A stretch of 41,340 bases of DNA, from contig NZ_QWKY01000026.1 in the NCBI RefSeq assembly GCF_003574035.1, positions 1 to 41,340 of the forward strand, in the 5' to 3' direction. Below the pieces are notes generated by a model. That model searched no databases and was not told the DNA's origin. It was given only the letters and a program-made list of their open reading frames with translations. Origin of the DNA: Meiothermus hypogaeus (GTDB lineage Bacteria > Deinococcota > Deinococci > Deinococcales > Thermaceae). This document shows positions 18,922-27,560 of this stretch, piece after piece. A program made the position numbers and the translations under genes. Position 1 is the stretch's first letter. Every line of letters begins with the position of its first letter.

Positions 18922-18933
18922 TACAATCAAGGT
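18922..18933 (+). promoter_or_regulatory. -10 box for a leaderless small gene
   Basis: TACAAT at 18922-18927 lies 6 nt before the ATG at 18934. This spacing supports that ATG as the true start and a leaderless transcript. The -35 region is weak. Confidence 0.55.
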
Positions 18934-19098
18934 ATGCAAGAGTCCAAAAACCAAGAAGCAAAGCAAGGCGAACTCAAGCCCGACTGGAAGGATTTTGTCG
19001 CCCTGGTGATGGCTGCTTACTCGATCTTGCTCCCCCCGCTGTTGTTGATCTTCGGCGCCGCCGCACTGGTGCTGTTGCTTTTCTACCTGGTTTTCTAA
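18934..19098 (+). CDS. Small single-span membrane protein
   Basis: A 54-aa protein not recognised as a known family. It has a charged N-terminus (MQESKNQEAKQGELKPDWKD) and then a long hydrophobic stretch from about residue 22 to the end, rich in Leu, Ala, Ile and Pro, enough for one or a tight hairpin of two membrane helices. The start is set by the TACAAT box 6 nt upstream; a longer frame from 18859 would run through that promoter. It lies between the divergent minD and the mutase gene. Function unknown. Confidence 0.65.
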   Translation: MQESKNQEAKQGELKPDWKDFVALVMAAYSILLPPLLLIFGAAALVLLLFYLVF

Positions 19099-19203
19099 AC
19101 CATCCGGCAATGAGCGTTACACCGCCTTGTAAAACCACCCATCACAGAACCTGGTTCCGGGTTCCTGTGGGCTCGAGGCGCGCCATCAGGAAAAGGAGGG
19201 CTT

Positions 19204-20760
19204 ATGCAAGCCACAGTGGAATACCTGTTTGAATCGCTGCCCGAGGGATACCAGGAGCGGCTGGGCCGCCCTGGGGAGTATCCCTTCACGCGGGGGGTCT
19301 ACCCCAGGATGTACACCGAGCGCCCCTGGACCATGCGGCAGTACGCTGGCTTCAGCAGCGCCGAGGAGTCCAACGCCCGCTACCGCTACCTGCTTTCGCA
19401 AGGCCAGACCGGGCTCTCGGTGGCCTTTGACCTGCCCACCCAGCTCGGCATGGACCCCGACCACCCCCTGAGCGTAGGGGAGGTGGGTAAAGTAGGGGTT
19501 TCGATTGCTTCCATAGAGGACATGCGAACCCTGCTCGACGGCATTCCGCTCGACAAGGTCACCACCAGCATGACCATCAACGCCCCGGCCAACATGCTGC
19601 TGGCGCTTTACCTGCTGGTTGCCGAAGAGCAGGGCGTGACCTGGGACAAAGTGGGCGGCACCATCCAGAACGATATCCTGAAGGAATATATTGCTCGCGG
19701 CACCTACATCTACCCCCCGGGCCCTTCCATGCGCCTCATTACCGATGTTTTTGCCTTCTGCGGCGAAAAAGTGCCTCGCTGGAATACCATCAGTATCTCG
19801 GGGTATCACATCCGCGAGGCGGGGTCCACCGCCGCCCAGGAAATTGCCTTCACCCTGGCCAACGGCATGGCCTATGTGCGTGCGGCCATCGAGGCAGGGC
19901 TGGATGTGGATGCTTTTGCACCCCGGCTTTCTTTCTTCTTTGCCTCGCACAACGACATCCTCGAGGAAGCCGCCAAGTTTCGCGCTGCTCGGCGCATGTG
20001 GGCCCGCATCATGCGCCACGAGTTCAATGCCAAAGACCCCAAGAGCTGGATGCTGCGCTTTCACACCCAGACCGGCGGCTCCACCCTCACTGCGCAGGAA
20101 CCCCTCAACAACGTGGTGCGCACCGCCTACCAGGCCCTGGCGGCGGTGTTGGGTGGAACCCAGAGCCTGCACACCAACGCCTACGACGAAGCATTGGGGC
20201 TGCCCACCGAGAAAAGCGCTTTGCTGGCCTTGCGCACCCAGCAAATCCTGGCCTACGAGTCCGGCGTGACCCACGCCGTAGACCCGCTGGGGGGCAGCTT
20301 CTACGTGGAGCACCTGACCGATCAGCTCGAGGCCCAGGCCCAGGATTATCTGGATCAGATTGCCAAGCTGGGGGGTGCCGTTGCAGCAGTGGAGGCGGGC
20401 TTTTTCCAGCAGGAGATCGAAGAGTCGGCCTGGGAGTTTCAGCGCCAGGTCGAGAGCGGCAAGCGGGTGATTGTGGGCATCAACCGGTTCAACAACCCCG
20501 AGTCTCCCCTCAACGAACACACCCCGGTGCAAAAGATCGGCGACGAACTGGGTAGCCGTCGCAGAGCCCAGATTCAGGCTTTCCGGGCCAAACGGGATGG
20601 GCAGTCGGCAGGTAATGCCCTGGAGGCCCTACGCCAGGCGGCAAGGGGTCGGGATAATCTGATGCCCTACATCCTGGAAGGTTTCCGTCGCCACGCCACC
20701 CTGGGCGAAATCTGTGGCGTTCTGCGCGAGGTGTGGGGGGAGTATCAGCCCTCTTACTGA
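19204..20760 (+). CDS. Methylmalonyl-CoA mutase, catalytic subunit
   Basis: A 518-aa TIM-barrel subunit of an adenosylcobalamin-dependent acyl-CoA mutase, interconverting methylmalonyl-CoA and succinyl-CoA. Tyr47 in RQYAGF and Arg177 in PPGPSMR match the residues that mark methylmalonyl-CoA mutase (isobutyryl- and hydroxyisobutyryl-type enzymes differ there). [11 protein letters not shown] and [18 protein letters not shown] are further family blocks. It lacks the roughly 130-residue B12-binding domain with DxHxxG, so a separate small subunit must be encoded outside this window. An AAAAGGAGGG site precedes the ATG at 19204. Confidence 0.95.
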   Translation: MQATVEYLFESLPEGYQERLGRPGEYPFTRGVYPRMYTERPWTMRQYAGFSSAEESNARYRYLLSQGQTGLSVAFDLPTQLGMDPDHPLSVGEVGKVGVSIASIEDMRTLLDGIPLDKVTTSMTINAPANMLLALYLLVAEEQGVTWDKVGGTIQNDILKEYIARGTYIYPPGPSMRLITDVFAFCGEKVPRWNTISISGYHIREAGSTAAQEIAFTLANGMAYVRAAIEAGLDVDAFAPRLSFFFASHNDILEEAAKFRAARRMWARIMRHEFNAKDPKSWMLRFHTQTGGSTLTAQEPLNNVVRTAYQALAAVLGGTQSLHTNAYDEALGLPTEKSALLALRTQQILAYESGVTHAVDPLGGSFYVEHLTDQLEAQAQDYLDQIAKLGGAVAAVEAGFFQQEIEESAWEFQRQVESGKRVIVGINRFNNPESPLNEHTPVQKIGDELGSRRRAQIQAFRAKRDGQSAGNALEALRQAARGRDNLMPYILEGFRRHATLGEICGVLREVWGEYQPSY

Positions 20761-20891
20761 GCAGGAGGGCCGAAGGCGAAGCGCGGTCATCCACCGGTCT
20801 TCTTCACTTGCGTTCCAACCCAACCCCGTTAACTAAAGCCCCCCTTTAGCCAGCCCTCACACCCAATCCAAACTCGATTGGGCCTAATGGT

Positions 20892-21350
20892 ATGAAGGTG
20901 GTTTGGATTAGATTGTGGAGAATCGCAGGGAGGGTTGCCGCCCTGGCCGTACTGGCGATGGGGGGAAGCCTGTGGATGCGAAGCCATAACAACCCACAAC
21001 CTGCTAGCACAGACATTCAAAGCCCCTACCGCACGTACACCGCCACCGGTCAGGTGATGAACGTAAAGGCACAGGGAGCCAATGGTTGTGCAGTGCTGGT
21101 AAGGCTGCATCAGTGGGTCAGCCTGAGTGATGGCTTTGCCCTGGCCGAGATGCCACAGAAGGGGCAACTCTACACGGTTGGCGCCAGCTCCGAGCAGTGC
21201 ATGGCCTTAGAGGTAGCCCTGGCCTCGCTCGGCGACGCTGAAGACCTGAGTAGCCCACGCCACATCTACTACGAGGCCGGACAACTGCGTTCCGGTGAGT
21301 GGCGCATGACCCGGAATCCCTCAGCCCCGGTGGGCTGTGGGGGCTTGTAG
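20892..21350 (+). CDS. Small membrane-anchored or exported protein, unknown
   Basis: A 152-aa protein of no recognised family. Residues about 8-30 are hydrophobic after a basic start (MKVVWIRLWRIAGR), a signal anchor or signal peptide. The rest is soluble, with three cysteines (in NGCAVL, EQCMAL and VGCGGL) that could form disulfides outside the membrane. A CCCAAT/ATTGGG stem-loop lies at 20862-20882, directly before the start, and no ribosome-binding site is visible, so the start is uncertain. It converges with the GNAT gene, 8 bp apart. Confidence 0.65.
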   Translation: MKVVWIRLWRIAGRVAALAVLAMGGSLWMRSHNNPQPASTDIQSPYRTYTATGQVMNVKAQGANGCAVLVRLHQWVSLSDGFALAEMPQKGQLYTVGASSEQCMALEVALASLGDAEDLSSPRHIYYEAGQLRSGEWRMTRNPSAPVGCGGL

Positions 21351-21358
21351 CTGGGCGG

Positions 21359-21877
21359 TCAAAGTTTCAACTCGTATAGCGCAACATGCAAGGGGTATCC
21401 CAAGCGGGTCAGGTGCTTTTCTCCAACACAAGTAAAACCTAGGCGCTCGTAAAAGCTGCGTAGCTTGGGGCGGTTGAAGTCGGTATCGAGGCGCAGGTAG
21501 GAAAGCCCAGCGGCCCTGGCCTGTTCCTTCGCCCAGACCACCATCGCTGTAGCTACGCCCTGTCCAGCCACCTCGCGCCGAACCGCTACTTTGTGAAGAA
21601 AAGCCGAGGTACCGACGGGAATTTGAGGCCAGAATAGCGGGTCCGAGCGCTGGCAGGTAAACGTCCCGACCGCCCGCAAATTCAAGTAAGCCAGGAAGAG
21701 TTCGCCTTGTTGGGCCACCGGGCGGAAGTGTTCAGGGGTTAGCTCGTCGAGGTGCCAGAGCGTCTCACCTCGTGCCATGAGCCATCGGGCGGCCTCCTGC
21801 AAAATATCGCAGGCAACCTCAACTTGTTCCAGCGAGGCGGGTCTTATTTCCAAATCTGCGATCTCAACCCTCGACAA
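21359..21877 (-). CDS. GNAT-family N-acetyltransferase
   Basis: A 172-aa acetyl-CoA-dependent acyltransferase. The acetyl-CoA-binding region is VRREVAGQGVATAMVVWA (about residues 98-115), with the pyrophosphate-loop R/QxxGxG/A pattern, then YLRLDTDFNRPKLRSFYERLGF (about 126-147), typical of the fold. The start assigned is TTG at 21877 with GGAG just upstream; a start a few codons further in is possible. It lies 51 bp downstream of the peptide-transporter permease on the same strand and may be co-transcribed with it. Substrate unknown. Confidence 0.85.
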   Translation of the reverse strand: MSRVEIADLEIRPASLEQVEVACDILQEAARWLMARGETLWHLDELTPEHFRPVAQQGELFLAYLNLRAVGTFTCQRSDPLFWPQIPVGTSAFLHKVAVRREVAGQGVATAMVVWAKEQARAAGLSYLRLDTDFNRPKLRSFYERLGFTCVGEKHLTRLGYPLHVALYELKL

Positions 21878-21928
21878 GCTCCGTACTCCAGGTTTGAAGA
21901 AGTGAGTCTTGAGGTAAACACTGTCCCC

Positions 21929-22783
21929 TCAGTCTCTTCCCCTCGGATCCAGCACATCTCGCAAGGCATCGCCCAGCAAATTGAAGGCCAGCACGGTCAG
22001 CAGGATACCGATAGCAGGGGCAGTAGGCGCCCAGATGGCCTCGGCGATATAGCTGCGGGTCTCGGAGACCATGGCCCCCCATTCCGGGGTGGGGGGCTGG
22101 GCTCCAAAGCCGATGAACGAGAGGCCGGCGGCGGTCAGGATGGCCCCACCCACATCGAAGCTGGCCTGCACAAACACAGGCGTTAGGGTATTGGGCAACA
22201 GGTGGCGCAGCATCAGGCGACTCTGGGGAGCCCCTAGCGCACGGGCCGCCTCCACAAACTCGCGCTCACGCAGGGCCAGCACGTTGGCCCGCACCAGCCG
22301 GGCATAGATGGGCCAGCTCACCAGTGCCACCGCGATGATGGTGTTGTTGAGGTTGGGCCCCAGGGCTGCCGCAATGGCCATTGCCAGAATCAGCGAGGGA
22401 AAGGCAAAAAAGATGTCGGTCAGTCGCATCAGCAGGTTGTCCCAGGCGCCACCCAGCGTGCCGGCCAGCAAACCGACCAGAACCCCCAGCAGAACCGCCA
22501 ATATCACCACACCAAACCCGACGCGAAGGGAAATGCCTGCCCCGTGCGCCACCCTGGCCCATACATCGCGCCCCAGCTGGTCAGTACCGAGCCAGTGTTC
22601 TACCGAGGGGGGCTGGAGTCGCTGGGCAATGTTCTGGCTGATGGGGTCGGGGGCAATGAGGGGAGCCAGCAGGGCTACCAGAACCAGCAGCACCAGCAAA
22701 AATAGCCCAATCAGACCCCCAGGGTTACGCAGGAAACGCCGGAGTGGCCGAGCAGGACGGTTGGTAGAAACTACAGCAGCCAT
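21929..22783 (-). CDS. Peptide ABC transporter permease, DppC/OppC type
   Basis: A 284-aa inner-membrane permease of a peptide/nickel importer. It has the OppC N-terminal region (residues 13-60, one helix at about 26-46), then the binding-protein-dependent transport domain with about five helices. The EAA loop (EAARALG...RHLLPN, about 178-198) contacts the ATPases. WLGTDQLGRDVWAR (about 64-77) is a typical DppC block. It follows the DppB-type gene by 15 bp. No ATPase gene is nearby, so the ATP-binding subunits are encoded elsewhere. Confidence 0.93.
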   Translation of the reverse strand: MAAVVSTNRPARPLRRFLRNPGGLIGLFLLVLLVLVALLAPLIAPDPISQNIAQRLQPPSVEHWLGTDQLGRDVWARVAHGAGISLRVGFGVVILAVLLGVLVGLLAGTLGGAWDNLLMRLTDIFFAFPSLILAMAIAAALGPNLNNTIIAVALVSWPIYARLVRANVLALREREFVEAARALGAPQSRLMLRHLLPNTLTPVFVQASFDVGGAILTAAGLSFIGFGAQPPTPEWGAMVSETRSYIAEAIWAPTAPAIGILLTVLAFNLLGDALRDVLDPRGRD

Positions 22784-22798
22784 AATTTCTCGTCTTGG

Positions 22799-23806
22799 TC
22801 AGGCATAGCGGATTCTGGGGTCGAGGAAGGCATAGAGCAAGTCCACCACCAGGTTGATGAGGGCATACACCAGCCCCACCAGCAGCGTAACCCCCATCAC
22901 CGCTGGAAAGTCCAGGCTGGTTGCGGACTGAGTGACATAGCGCCCAATGCCGGGCCAGCTAAAGATGGTCTCGGTCAGCACCGCGCCAGAAAGCAGACCA
23001 CCCAGCAAGCCCCCCAGCAAAGTCAGAATGGGCAAGGCAGCATTTTTGAGGGCGTGACGGAATATAACCGCCCGCCCGGCAACCCCTTTGGCCCGTGCGG
23101 TACGGATATAGTCTTGCGAGAGAACCTCGAGCATGGTCGCACGGGTCATGCGGGCCAGAATGGCCGCAGAGAACATACCCAGCACAAAAGCCGGCAGCAC
23201 CAGGTGTCGCAGCGAGTCCAAAAATGCAGGCCAGTCGCGGGCCAGCAAGGCATCTATACCCATGATGCCGGTCACCCTGGGTGGTGGAAAAGTAAACCCA
23301 TCCAGCCGCCCCTGTACCGGCAGAAGATCAAGCTGTCGGGCCAGCACAAACTGGAGCAACACCGCCAGAAAAAAAACCGGCGTTGCGCCGCCGATTAAGG
23401 CCAGGATCCGCACCGTGACATCGGAAGCCTTATTTTGCCGAATAGCAGCCAGAATACCCGCAGGCACCCCTAAAAGCAAGGTGACGAGAAAGGCGGCCAC
23501 CGAGAGCTCGAGGGTCGCTGGGAAAAACTCTTTCAAGTCCTCGAGTACAGCCCGCCCTGTGCGGAGGGAATTGCCCAGGTCACCCGAAAGTAAGCGGCCC
23601 ATGTAGATCAGGTACTGCTGCCAGATGGGTTTATCTAAACCGTAGCGTTCACGGAATTCCCGGATTTGTTCCTCACGGGCGTTGTCGCCCAGAGCCGCAA
23701 TGGCCGGATCAATCGGCACCACATTGGCGATAAAGAAAGTTGTAAATGTGACCCCCCAGGCCACAAAAACCACAAAAAACAAGCGGCGGATAAAGTAAGA
23801 AAACAT
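22799..23806 (-). CDS. Peptide ABC transporter permease, DppB/OppB type
   Basis: A 335-aa permease, partner of the DppC-type protein. It opens with MFSYFIRRLFFVVFVAWGVTF, the usual DppB first helix, followed by the periplasmic segment with REEQIREFRERYGLDKPIW (about 45-63) and five more helices. The EAA-type loop YIRTARAKGVAGRAVIFRHA (about 216-235) is present. It sits between the binding protein (69 bp upstream, with a stem-loop in the gap) and the DppC gene (15 bp downstream). Confidence 0.94.
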   Translation of the reverse strand: MFSYFIRRLFFVVFVAWGVTFTTFFIANVVPIDPAIAALGDNAREEQIREFRERYGLDKPIWQQYLIYMGRLLSGDLGNSLRTGRAVLEDLKEFFPATLELSVAAFLVTLLLGVPAGILAAIRQNKASDVTVRILALIGGATPVFFLAVLLQFVLARQLDLLPVQGRLDGFTFPPPRVTGIMGIDALLARDWPAFLDSLRHLVLPAFVLGMFSAAILARMTRATMLEVLSQDYIRTARAKGVAGRAVIFRHALKNAALPILTLLGGLLGGLLSGAVLTETIFSWPGIGRYVTQSATSLDFPAVMGVTLLVGLVYALINLVVDLLYAFLDPRIRYA

Positions 23807-23817
23807 AGTCAGGGCTT

Positions 23818-23868
23818 AGGGTTCAGAGCCCAAGGCCCTATTGAGCGGCACCCTGAGCCCTGAACCCT
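23818..23868 (-). promoter_or_regulatory. Intercistronic stem-loop between binding protein and permease genes
   Basis: AGGGTTCAG (23818-23826) and CTGAACCCT (23860-23868) form a perfect 9-bp stem in the gap between the binding-protein gene and the DppB gene. No T-tract follows. Such stems often protect the upstream mRNA or partly terminate so that more binding protein than permease is made; that role is inferred. Confidence 0.5.
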
Positions 23869-23875
23869 GGCTTGT

Positions 23876-25447
23876 TCAAGGTTGTTTGCTGATGTTCTCG
23901 AAGCGCACTTGACCCTGGGCGTTGCGCACATAGCCCTCGACCTTGACCGAGAGACCCAGCGGTACCGAGGGCTGATAGAGCACCGCGTAGGGGCCGTTTT
24001 TGAGCACGTAATCGGTCAGGAGGCGATAGAGCGCGACCCGCTTGGCCGGCTCAGTTTCCAAGGCAGCCTGGTTGGTCAGCCGGATGGCGGTGGGATCGTT
24101 CCAGACGTTGCGCCAGGCCAGACTGCGGGCGTTAAAGTCGGCCCAGGGGGTGGCGTTGCCGTCGGGGTCGGGGAAGTCAGGGCTCCAGCCGACCAGCACC
24201 ATCTGGTGGTTCTGGGCGCGGTAGGTACGCAGCACCTCGGCGTTGGCGATGGCCTTTACGTTAGCTTTGAAACCGCCCTTGGCCAGGTCGGACTGAATCT
24301 TGGCGGCGATGTCCGCACAGGGGATGCCGCCCCCGCAGATGCCGGTGCTGACCAGAAGCTCGAACTCGAGGCCGTTTGGATACCCCGCCTGGGCCAGCAA
24401 GCGCCTGGCCCTGGCCGGGTCAAAGGTATAAGGAGTGCGGGGGTCGTAACCCAGCAGGCCCTTGGGAATCAAGGTCTGGATTTTGGTGCCGTTGCCCTGC
24501 ACAAGCCCGTTTACCAGCTCGTCCTGGTTGATGCTGTAGCGCACGGCATCCCGTACCAGTTTATTGGCAAAGGGGCTACCTTCCTTTACATTCATGCCCA
24601 GATAGTTCAGGCGCAGGCTGTCGGCCCTAAGGGTGCGGAAGCGGGGGTTGTTGGACAGCGCCCGCAAAGCCTCGGGGGTCAGCCCCTCGGCAATATCGAT
24701 CTCGCCGGACTCGAGGGCCGTGCGCAATACCGCAGGTTCCTTGATCTCGCGCAGAATGACCCGTTGCAGCTTGGGCTTGACGCGGGCGTTGGGGTTGGCT
24801 TCCAACAGCACCTGCGACCCCCGGTCCCAACGCACCAGCCGGAAGGGACCCGAGCCTGCCGAGTTGTTAGTGAGCCATTCCTTGCCGTAGTCGTTGCCTT
24901 TGGCGTTTTTCTGCACCGTTTCGGAGTCCACGATACCGCCAATGTTGAAGGTCAGAATCGAGAGGAAGGAGCCCGGCGAGGCGGTTTTGGGAATGCTGAC
25001 CACCACCGTGTAGTTATCCACGGCCTTGGTGGCCCCCGGCTTCAGCTGGGCAATTTCGGTAAAGAGGAAAGAGCCCGGCCCCTTGATGGCCAGGGCCCGT
25101 TCGAAGGTATAGACCACGTCCTTGGCCGTCACCTCGTTGCCGCTGGAGAACTTGCTGCCCCGGCGCAGGCGGAAGGTGATTTCCCAGGTGTCCCTGCCCC
25201 GATCCACCTTCCAGCTTTCCGCCAGACCTGGTTTCAGGGTCGAGAGGTCGGCCCCCTCGTACTTGACCAGGGTTTCGTACAGGTTGTCGGTAACCAGCCC
25301 CCCGGAAAACTCGTAGGAAACCTGCGGATCCATGGTAATCAGGTCCGACCAGTCCCCACCATAAATTAGGGTCTGGGTGCGGTCCTGTGCCAGGGCGCCG
25401 CCCAGGCTCAACGCCGCAATAAGCCCAACAGCTTTTATTAGCCTCAT
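23876..25447 (-). CDS. Peptide ABC transporter substrate-binding protein
   Basis: A 523-aa extracytoplasmic solute-binding protein of the SBP_bac_5 (DppA/OppA) family. Residues 1-20 are a signal peptide ending ALA, cleaved before Gln21; there is no lipobox Cys. LAESWKVDRGRDTWEITFRL (about 75-94) and NEVTAKDVVYTFERA (about 101-115) are the family signature region. It is first in the operon, with a near-consensus promoter at 25472-25500 and a perfect AAGGAGG ribosome-binding site. Ligand (di-, oligopeptide or other) cannot be told. Confidence 0.94.
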   Translation of the reverse strand: MRLIKAVGLIAALSLGGALAQDRTQTLIYGGDWSDLITMDPQVSYEFSGGLVTDNLYETLVKYEGADLSTLKPGLAESWKVDRGRDTWEITFRLRRGSKFSSGNEVTAKDVVYTFERALAIKGPGSFLFTEIAQLKPGATKAVDNYTVVVSIPKTASPGSFLSILTFNIGGIVDSETVQKNAKGNDYGKEWLTNNSAGSGPFRLVRWDRGSQVLLEANPNARVKPKLQRVILREIKEPAVLRTALESGEIDIAEGLTPEALRALSNNPRFRTLRADSLRLNYLGMNVKEGSPFANKLVRDAVRYSINQDELVNGLVQGNGTKIQTLIPKGLLGYDPRTPYTFDPARARRLLAQAGYPNGLEFELLVSTGICGGGIPCADIAAKIQSDLAKGGFKANVKAIANAEVLRTYRAQNHQMVLVGWSPDFPDPDGNATPWADFNARSLAWRNVWNDPTAIRLTNQAALETEPAKRVALYRLLTDYVLKNGPYAVLYQPSVPLGLSVKVEGYVRNAQGQVRFENISKQP

Positions 25448-25471
25448 GAGACCTCCTTTCGATACGTCGCA

Positions 25472-25500
25472 ACAATACCGATAAACACGCTACCGGTCAA
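25472..25500 (-). promoter_or_regulatory. Promoter of the peptide-transport operon
   Basis: On the minus strand TTGACC (25500-25495) and TATTGT (25477-25472) are exactly 17 bp apart, and AAAGGAGG follows at 25459-25452 before the ATG at 25447. Confidence 0.8.
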
Positions 25501-25522
25501 GACTCAGAATAAACTGGGGCCG

Positions 25523-25534
25523 TACACTTAGGAG
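25523..25534 (+). promoter_or_regulatory. -10 box for leaderless chrA
   Basis: TACACT at 25523-25528 ends 6 nt before the GTG at 25535. The GGAGG at 25531-25535 runs into the start codon and is too close to act as a ribosome-binding site for it, so leaderless initiation is the better reading. It is divergent from the peptide-operon promoter. Confidence 0.5.
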
Positions 25535-26578
25535 GTGCACTGGGCCATTCTCAAAACCTTTACCTGGCTGGGGCTTACTGCCTTTGGAGGCCCTGCCGCC
25601 CATTTTGCAATCTTTCAGCGGCTGCTGGTGGGTGAGGGCAAGTGGGTCAGCAAAGAGCAATACCTGAAGATGCTGGCCGCCGTCAACCTGATTCCCGGCC
25701 CCAACTCCACCGAGACGGCCATGCTCCTGGGCCATGCCAGAGGTGGACCCTGGGGTCTGTTGCTGGCGGGCCTGGGTTTTATTGTGCCGGCTGCGCTGGT
25801 TACCCTCTTGCTGGTAGCGCTTTATCAGGAAGTTGCCTCGCTTCCAGTGATAGAAGGCGCTTTTCTCGGACTCAAGCTTGGCCTGATCGCCCTAGTTGCC
25901 CAGGCCCTGTGGGACTTGTTACCGGAACCCCAAAAACAACCCCAGACCTGGCTGCTGACGCTGGCGGGCCTGGCGCTAGCCGCCCTGGGTCTGGTGGAGT
26001 GGGCCGTGGTGCTTCTGGTGGGCTTGATATGGATGCTGAGGGGGGTTCCCGCGTTGAGTGTGGAACCTATTAGCCTATTCTGGTTCTTCTTGCTGGTGGG
26101 TTCGACCCTGTTTGGCTCGGGGTATGTGCTGATTGGCCTGATGCAGGAGATGGTAACCCGGGGGTGGCTCTCCTCGAGCGAACTTCTGAACGCGCTAGCC
26201 CTGGGGCAAATAACCCCCGGCCCCCTGCTCACCACGGCCACGGCTGCAGGCTACCTGGCGGCGGGCATCCCCGGCGCACTTCTTTCAACCCTGGGCATTT
26301 TCTTGCCTTCATTTTTGTTTACCTTCCTGGTAGCCGGCATCCTGCACCGCTTTCAAAGGCATCCCCTGGCCGAAGCCTTTCTAACTGGTGCCTCCGGAGC
26401 GGCTCTGGGGCTAGTTGGCTGGGCGCTGTGGCTGCTGGGGCGGCAAACCCTGGTGGGGTGGGTAGAGTGGCTGTTTACACTGCTGGCGCTGGGTCTTCTG
26501 CTAAGAAAATTTCCCCCTCTACTCCTGTTGGGCTTGTTCGGCCTTGGGGGTGGGCTCTATAGGATTTGGATGGGTTAG
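25535..26578 (+). CDS. chrA: Chromate transporter (ChrA/CHR family)
   Basis: A 347-aa membrane protein with two tandem CHR domains. Domain 1 (to about residue 165) has FTWLGLTAFGGPAAHFA (8-24), the family G-GGP motif, and NLIPGPNSTETAM (about 51-63). Domain 2 repeats the pattern with FGSGYVLIGLMQE (about 193-205) and ALGQITPGPLLTTAT (about 223-237). CHR proteins export chromate or, in some cases, related oxyanions, often by proton antiport. The start is GTG with a -10 box 6 nt upstream. Substrate is inferred from family only. Repeat copy 2 follows 49 bp after its stop. Confidence 0.88.
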   Translation: MHWAILKTFTWLGLTAFGGPAAHFAIFQRLLVGEGKWVSKEQYLKMLAAVNLIPGPNSTETAMLLGHARGGPWGLLLAGLGFIVPAALVTLLLVALYQEVASLPVIEGAFLGLKLGLIALVAQALWDLLPEPQKQPQTWLLTLAGLALAALGLVEWAVVLLVGLIWMLRGVPALSVEPISLFWFFLLVGSTLFGSGYVLIGLMQEMVTRGWLSSSELLNALALGQITPGPLLTTATAAGYLAAGIPGALLSTLGIFLPSFLFTFLVAGILHRFQRHPLAEAFLTGASGAALGLVGWALWLLGRQTLVGWVEWLFTLLALGLLLRKFPPLLLLGLFGLGGGLYRIWMG

Positions 26579-26627
26579 AAAAAACCAGTGCCTATATGGA
26601 GGGCCTATCCCTTGCAAAAGCCCCCTG

Positions 26628-26901
26628 ATACCGGATTCAAAAAGACAGTTTACAAAACCAAAAACCCCATAGGTTGTCTTTTTGAATCCTAGAGCACACC
26701 TCTCCCTTGAGTACCGGCGCTAGCCGGGGGCCGATGGCCCTTCACTGTCGGTTGGCGAAGAAAGCGTCTCCCTTCCAAGGGGCAATATCGCCCTCCGCTA
26801 CGCGGATAACTTCCAAGGGGCGGTATCGCCCTCCGCTACGCGGATAACTTCGGTCCTGTTGATTCGTTATCGAATGGCAATGAATCAACCGAATCTGGTA
26901 T
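26628..26901 (+). repeat. Hairpin-rich dispersed repeat, copy 2
   Basis: A 274-bp copy of the same family as at 17369, with ATACCGGATTC and GAATCTGGTAT ends. The left hairpin here is better paired (CTTTTTGAATCC). The 38-bp tandem units are 26772-26809 and 26810-26847; the first carries a CGGT-to-CAAT change in one stem. The right 14-bp hairpin keeps pairing through two G-U pairs and has one A-C mismatch. It separates chrA from the tRNA-Ala gene. Confidence 0.93.
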
Positions 26902-26957
26902 GAATACCCAGTCCAGCATTCAGGCAACCCGGCCCGATTCCAGTTTCCCCAACAACC

Positions 26958-26983
26958 AAAATCCGAGGAAACCAATCCTCGGA
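26958..26983 (-). terminator. Terminator downstream of tRNA-Ala
   Basis: On the minus strand TCCGAGGA (26983-26976) pairs with TCCTCGGA (26969-26962) around a 6-nt loop, followed by TTTT (26961-26958). It lies about 29 nt past the tRNA 3' end. The T-run is short but the stem is perfect. Confidence 0.65.
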
Positions 26984-27011
26984 CTTCTGGGGACTTCTGG
27001 CGTTCTGAGCT

Positions 27012-27087
27012 TGGTGGAGCCGAGGGGATTCGAACCCCCGACCTCTTGAGTGCGATTCAAGCGCGCTCCCAGCTGCGCCACGGCCCC
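27012..27087 (-). tRNA. tRNA-Ala(CGC)
   Basis: A complete 76-nt cloverleaf on the minus strand with encoded CCA. The acceptor stem GGGGCCG/CGGCTCC contains the G3-U70 pair that identifies alanine tRNAs. The D-stem is GCGC/GCGC, the anticodon stem CTTGA/TCAAG with loop ATCGCAC, so the anticodon is CGC, reading GCG codons. The T-arm GGGGG-TTCGAAT-CCCCT is regular. Confidence 0.97.
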
Positions 27088-27124
27088 AAGCGTTAGTTAG
27101 TGTAGCCGGGAGCGCTTCTGGTGT

Positions 27125-27493
27125 CTAGCCTTCCTTCACCCTTACCTCAATTCGCCCCCGGTGGTTGCGCACTTCGAGCTTGGCCTTGGCCCGACCCCGG
27201 CGGTACTCCGACTTATAACGGCCTTCGGCGGCCTGGTACTTGACCCTTGTCCAGCCCCGGGCCACCAGGTCGCGGTGATGATGGGCATACACCTCGGCTA
27301 CCCGGCTGCTACGGTAGACCACCAGAATCCCCTGGGGTTCAGGCACCCGCTCGACCACCACAACGCCCGGAACCAGTGCAATCCGTACATCTGTACTTAT
27401 GACCAGGGTAGGGGGAGGCGGGGCCTCGAGGGTAACGCGAATCTGGGCAAAGGCCACCGAACCTAACACAAGCATGGCAACAAACCACTTCAT
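27125..27493 (-). CDS. Small secreted protein, unknown
   Basis: A 122-aa protein with a clear signal peptide (MKWFVAMLVLGSVAFAQ, cleavage after AFA at about residue 16). The mature part is basic at the C-terminus (YKSEYRRGRAKAKLEVRNHRGRIEVRVKEG) and contains a beta-rich middle segment; I recognise no family. The ATG at 27493 is chosen over a start 21 codons upstream because of the signal peptide and a TATTGT box ending 7 nt before it. It diverges from the DdrA-like gene across 119 bp. Confidence 0.75.
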   Translation of the reverse strand: MKWFVAMLVLGSVAFAQIRVTLEAPPPPTLVISTDVRIALVPGVVVVERVPEPQGILVVYRSSRVAEVYAHHHRDLVARGWTRVKYQAAEGRYKSEYRRGRAKAKLEVRNHRGRIEVRVKEG

Positions 27494-27500
27494 AGGCCCC

Positions 27501-27506
27501 ACAATA
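27501..27506 (-). promoter_or_regulatory. -10 box for leaderless secreted-protein gene
   Basis: TATTGT on the minus strand (27506-27501), identical to the -10 box of the peptide operon, ends 7 nt before the ATG at 27493. Confidence 0.5.
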
Positions 27507-27560
27507 GCCTCTGGATATCCAAGCTCGCATGTGAGGGAAGTTAATGGGCCTTTCACCTTT

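Noticed and set aside
19186-20532. 448-codon minus-strand frame
   Set aside because: Antisense shadow of the methylmalonyl-CoA mutase gene.
20748-20770. GCCCTC/GAGGGC stem at the mutase stop as a terminator
   Set aside because: No T-tract follows and half of the stem is coding sequence.
23882-25369. 495-codon plus-strand frame
   Set aside because: Antisense shadow of the signal-peptide-bearing binding protein; high GC at third positions keeps the opposite frame open.
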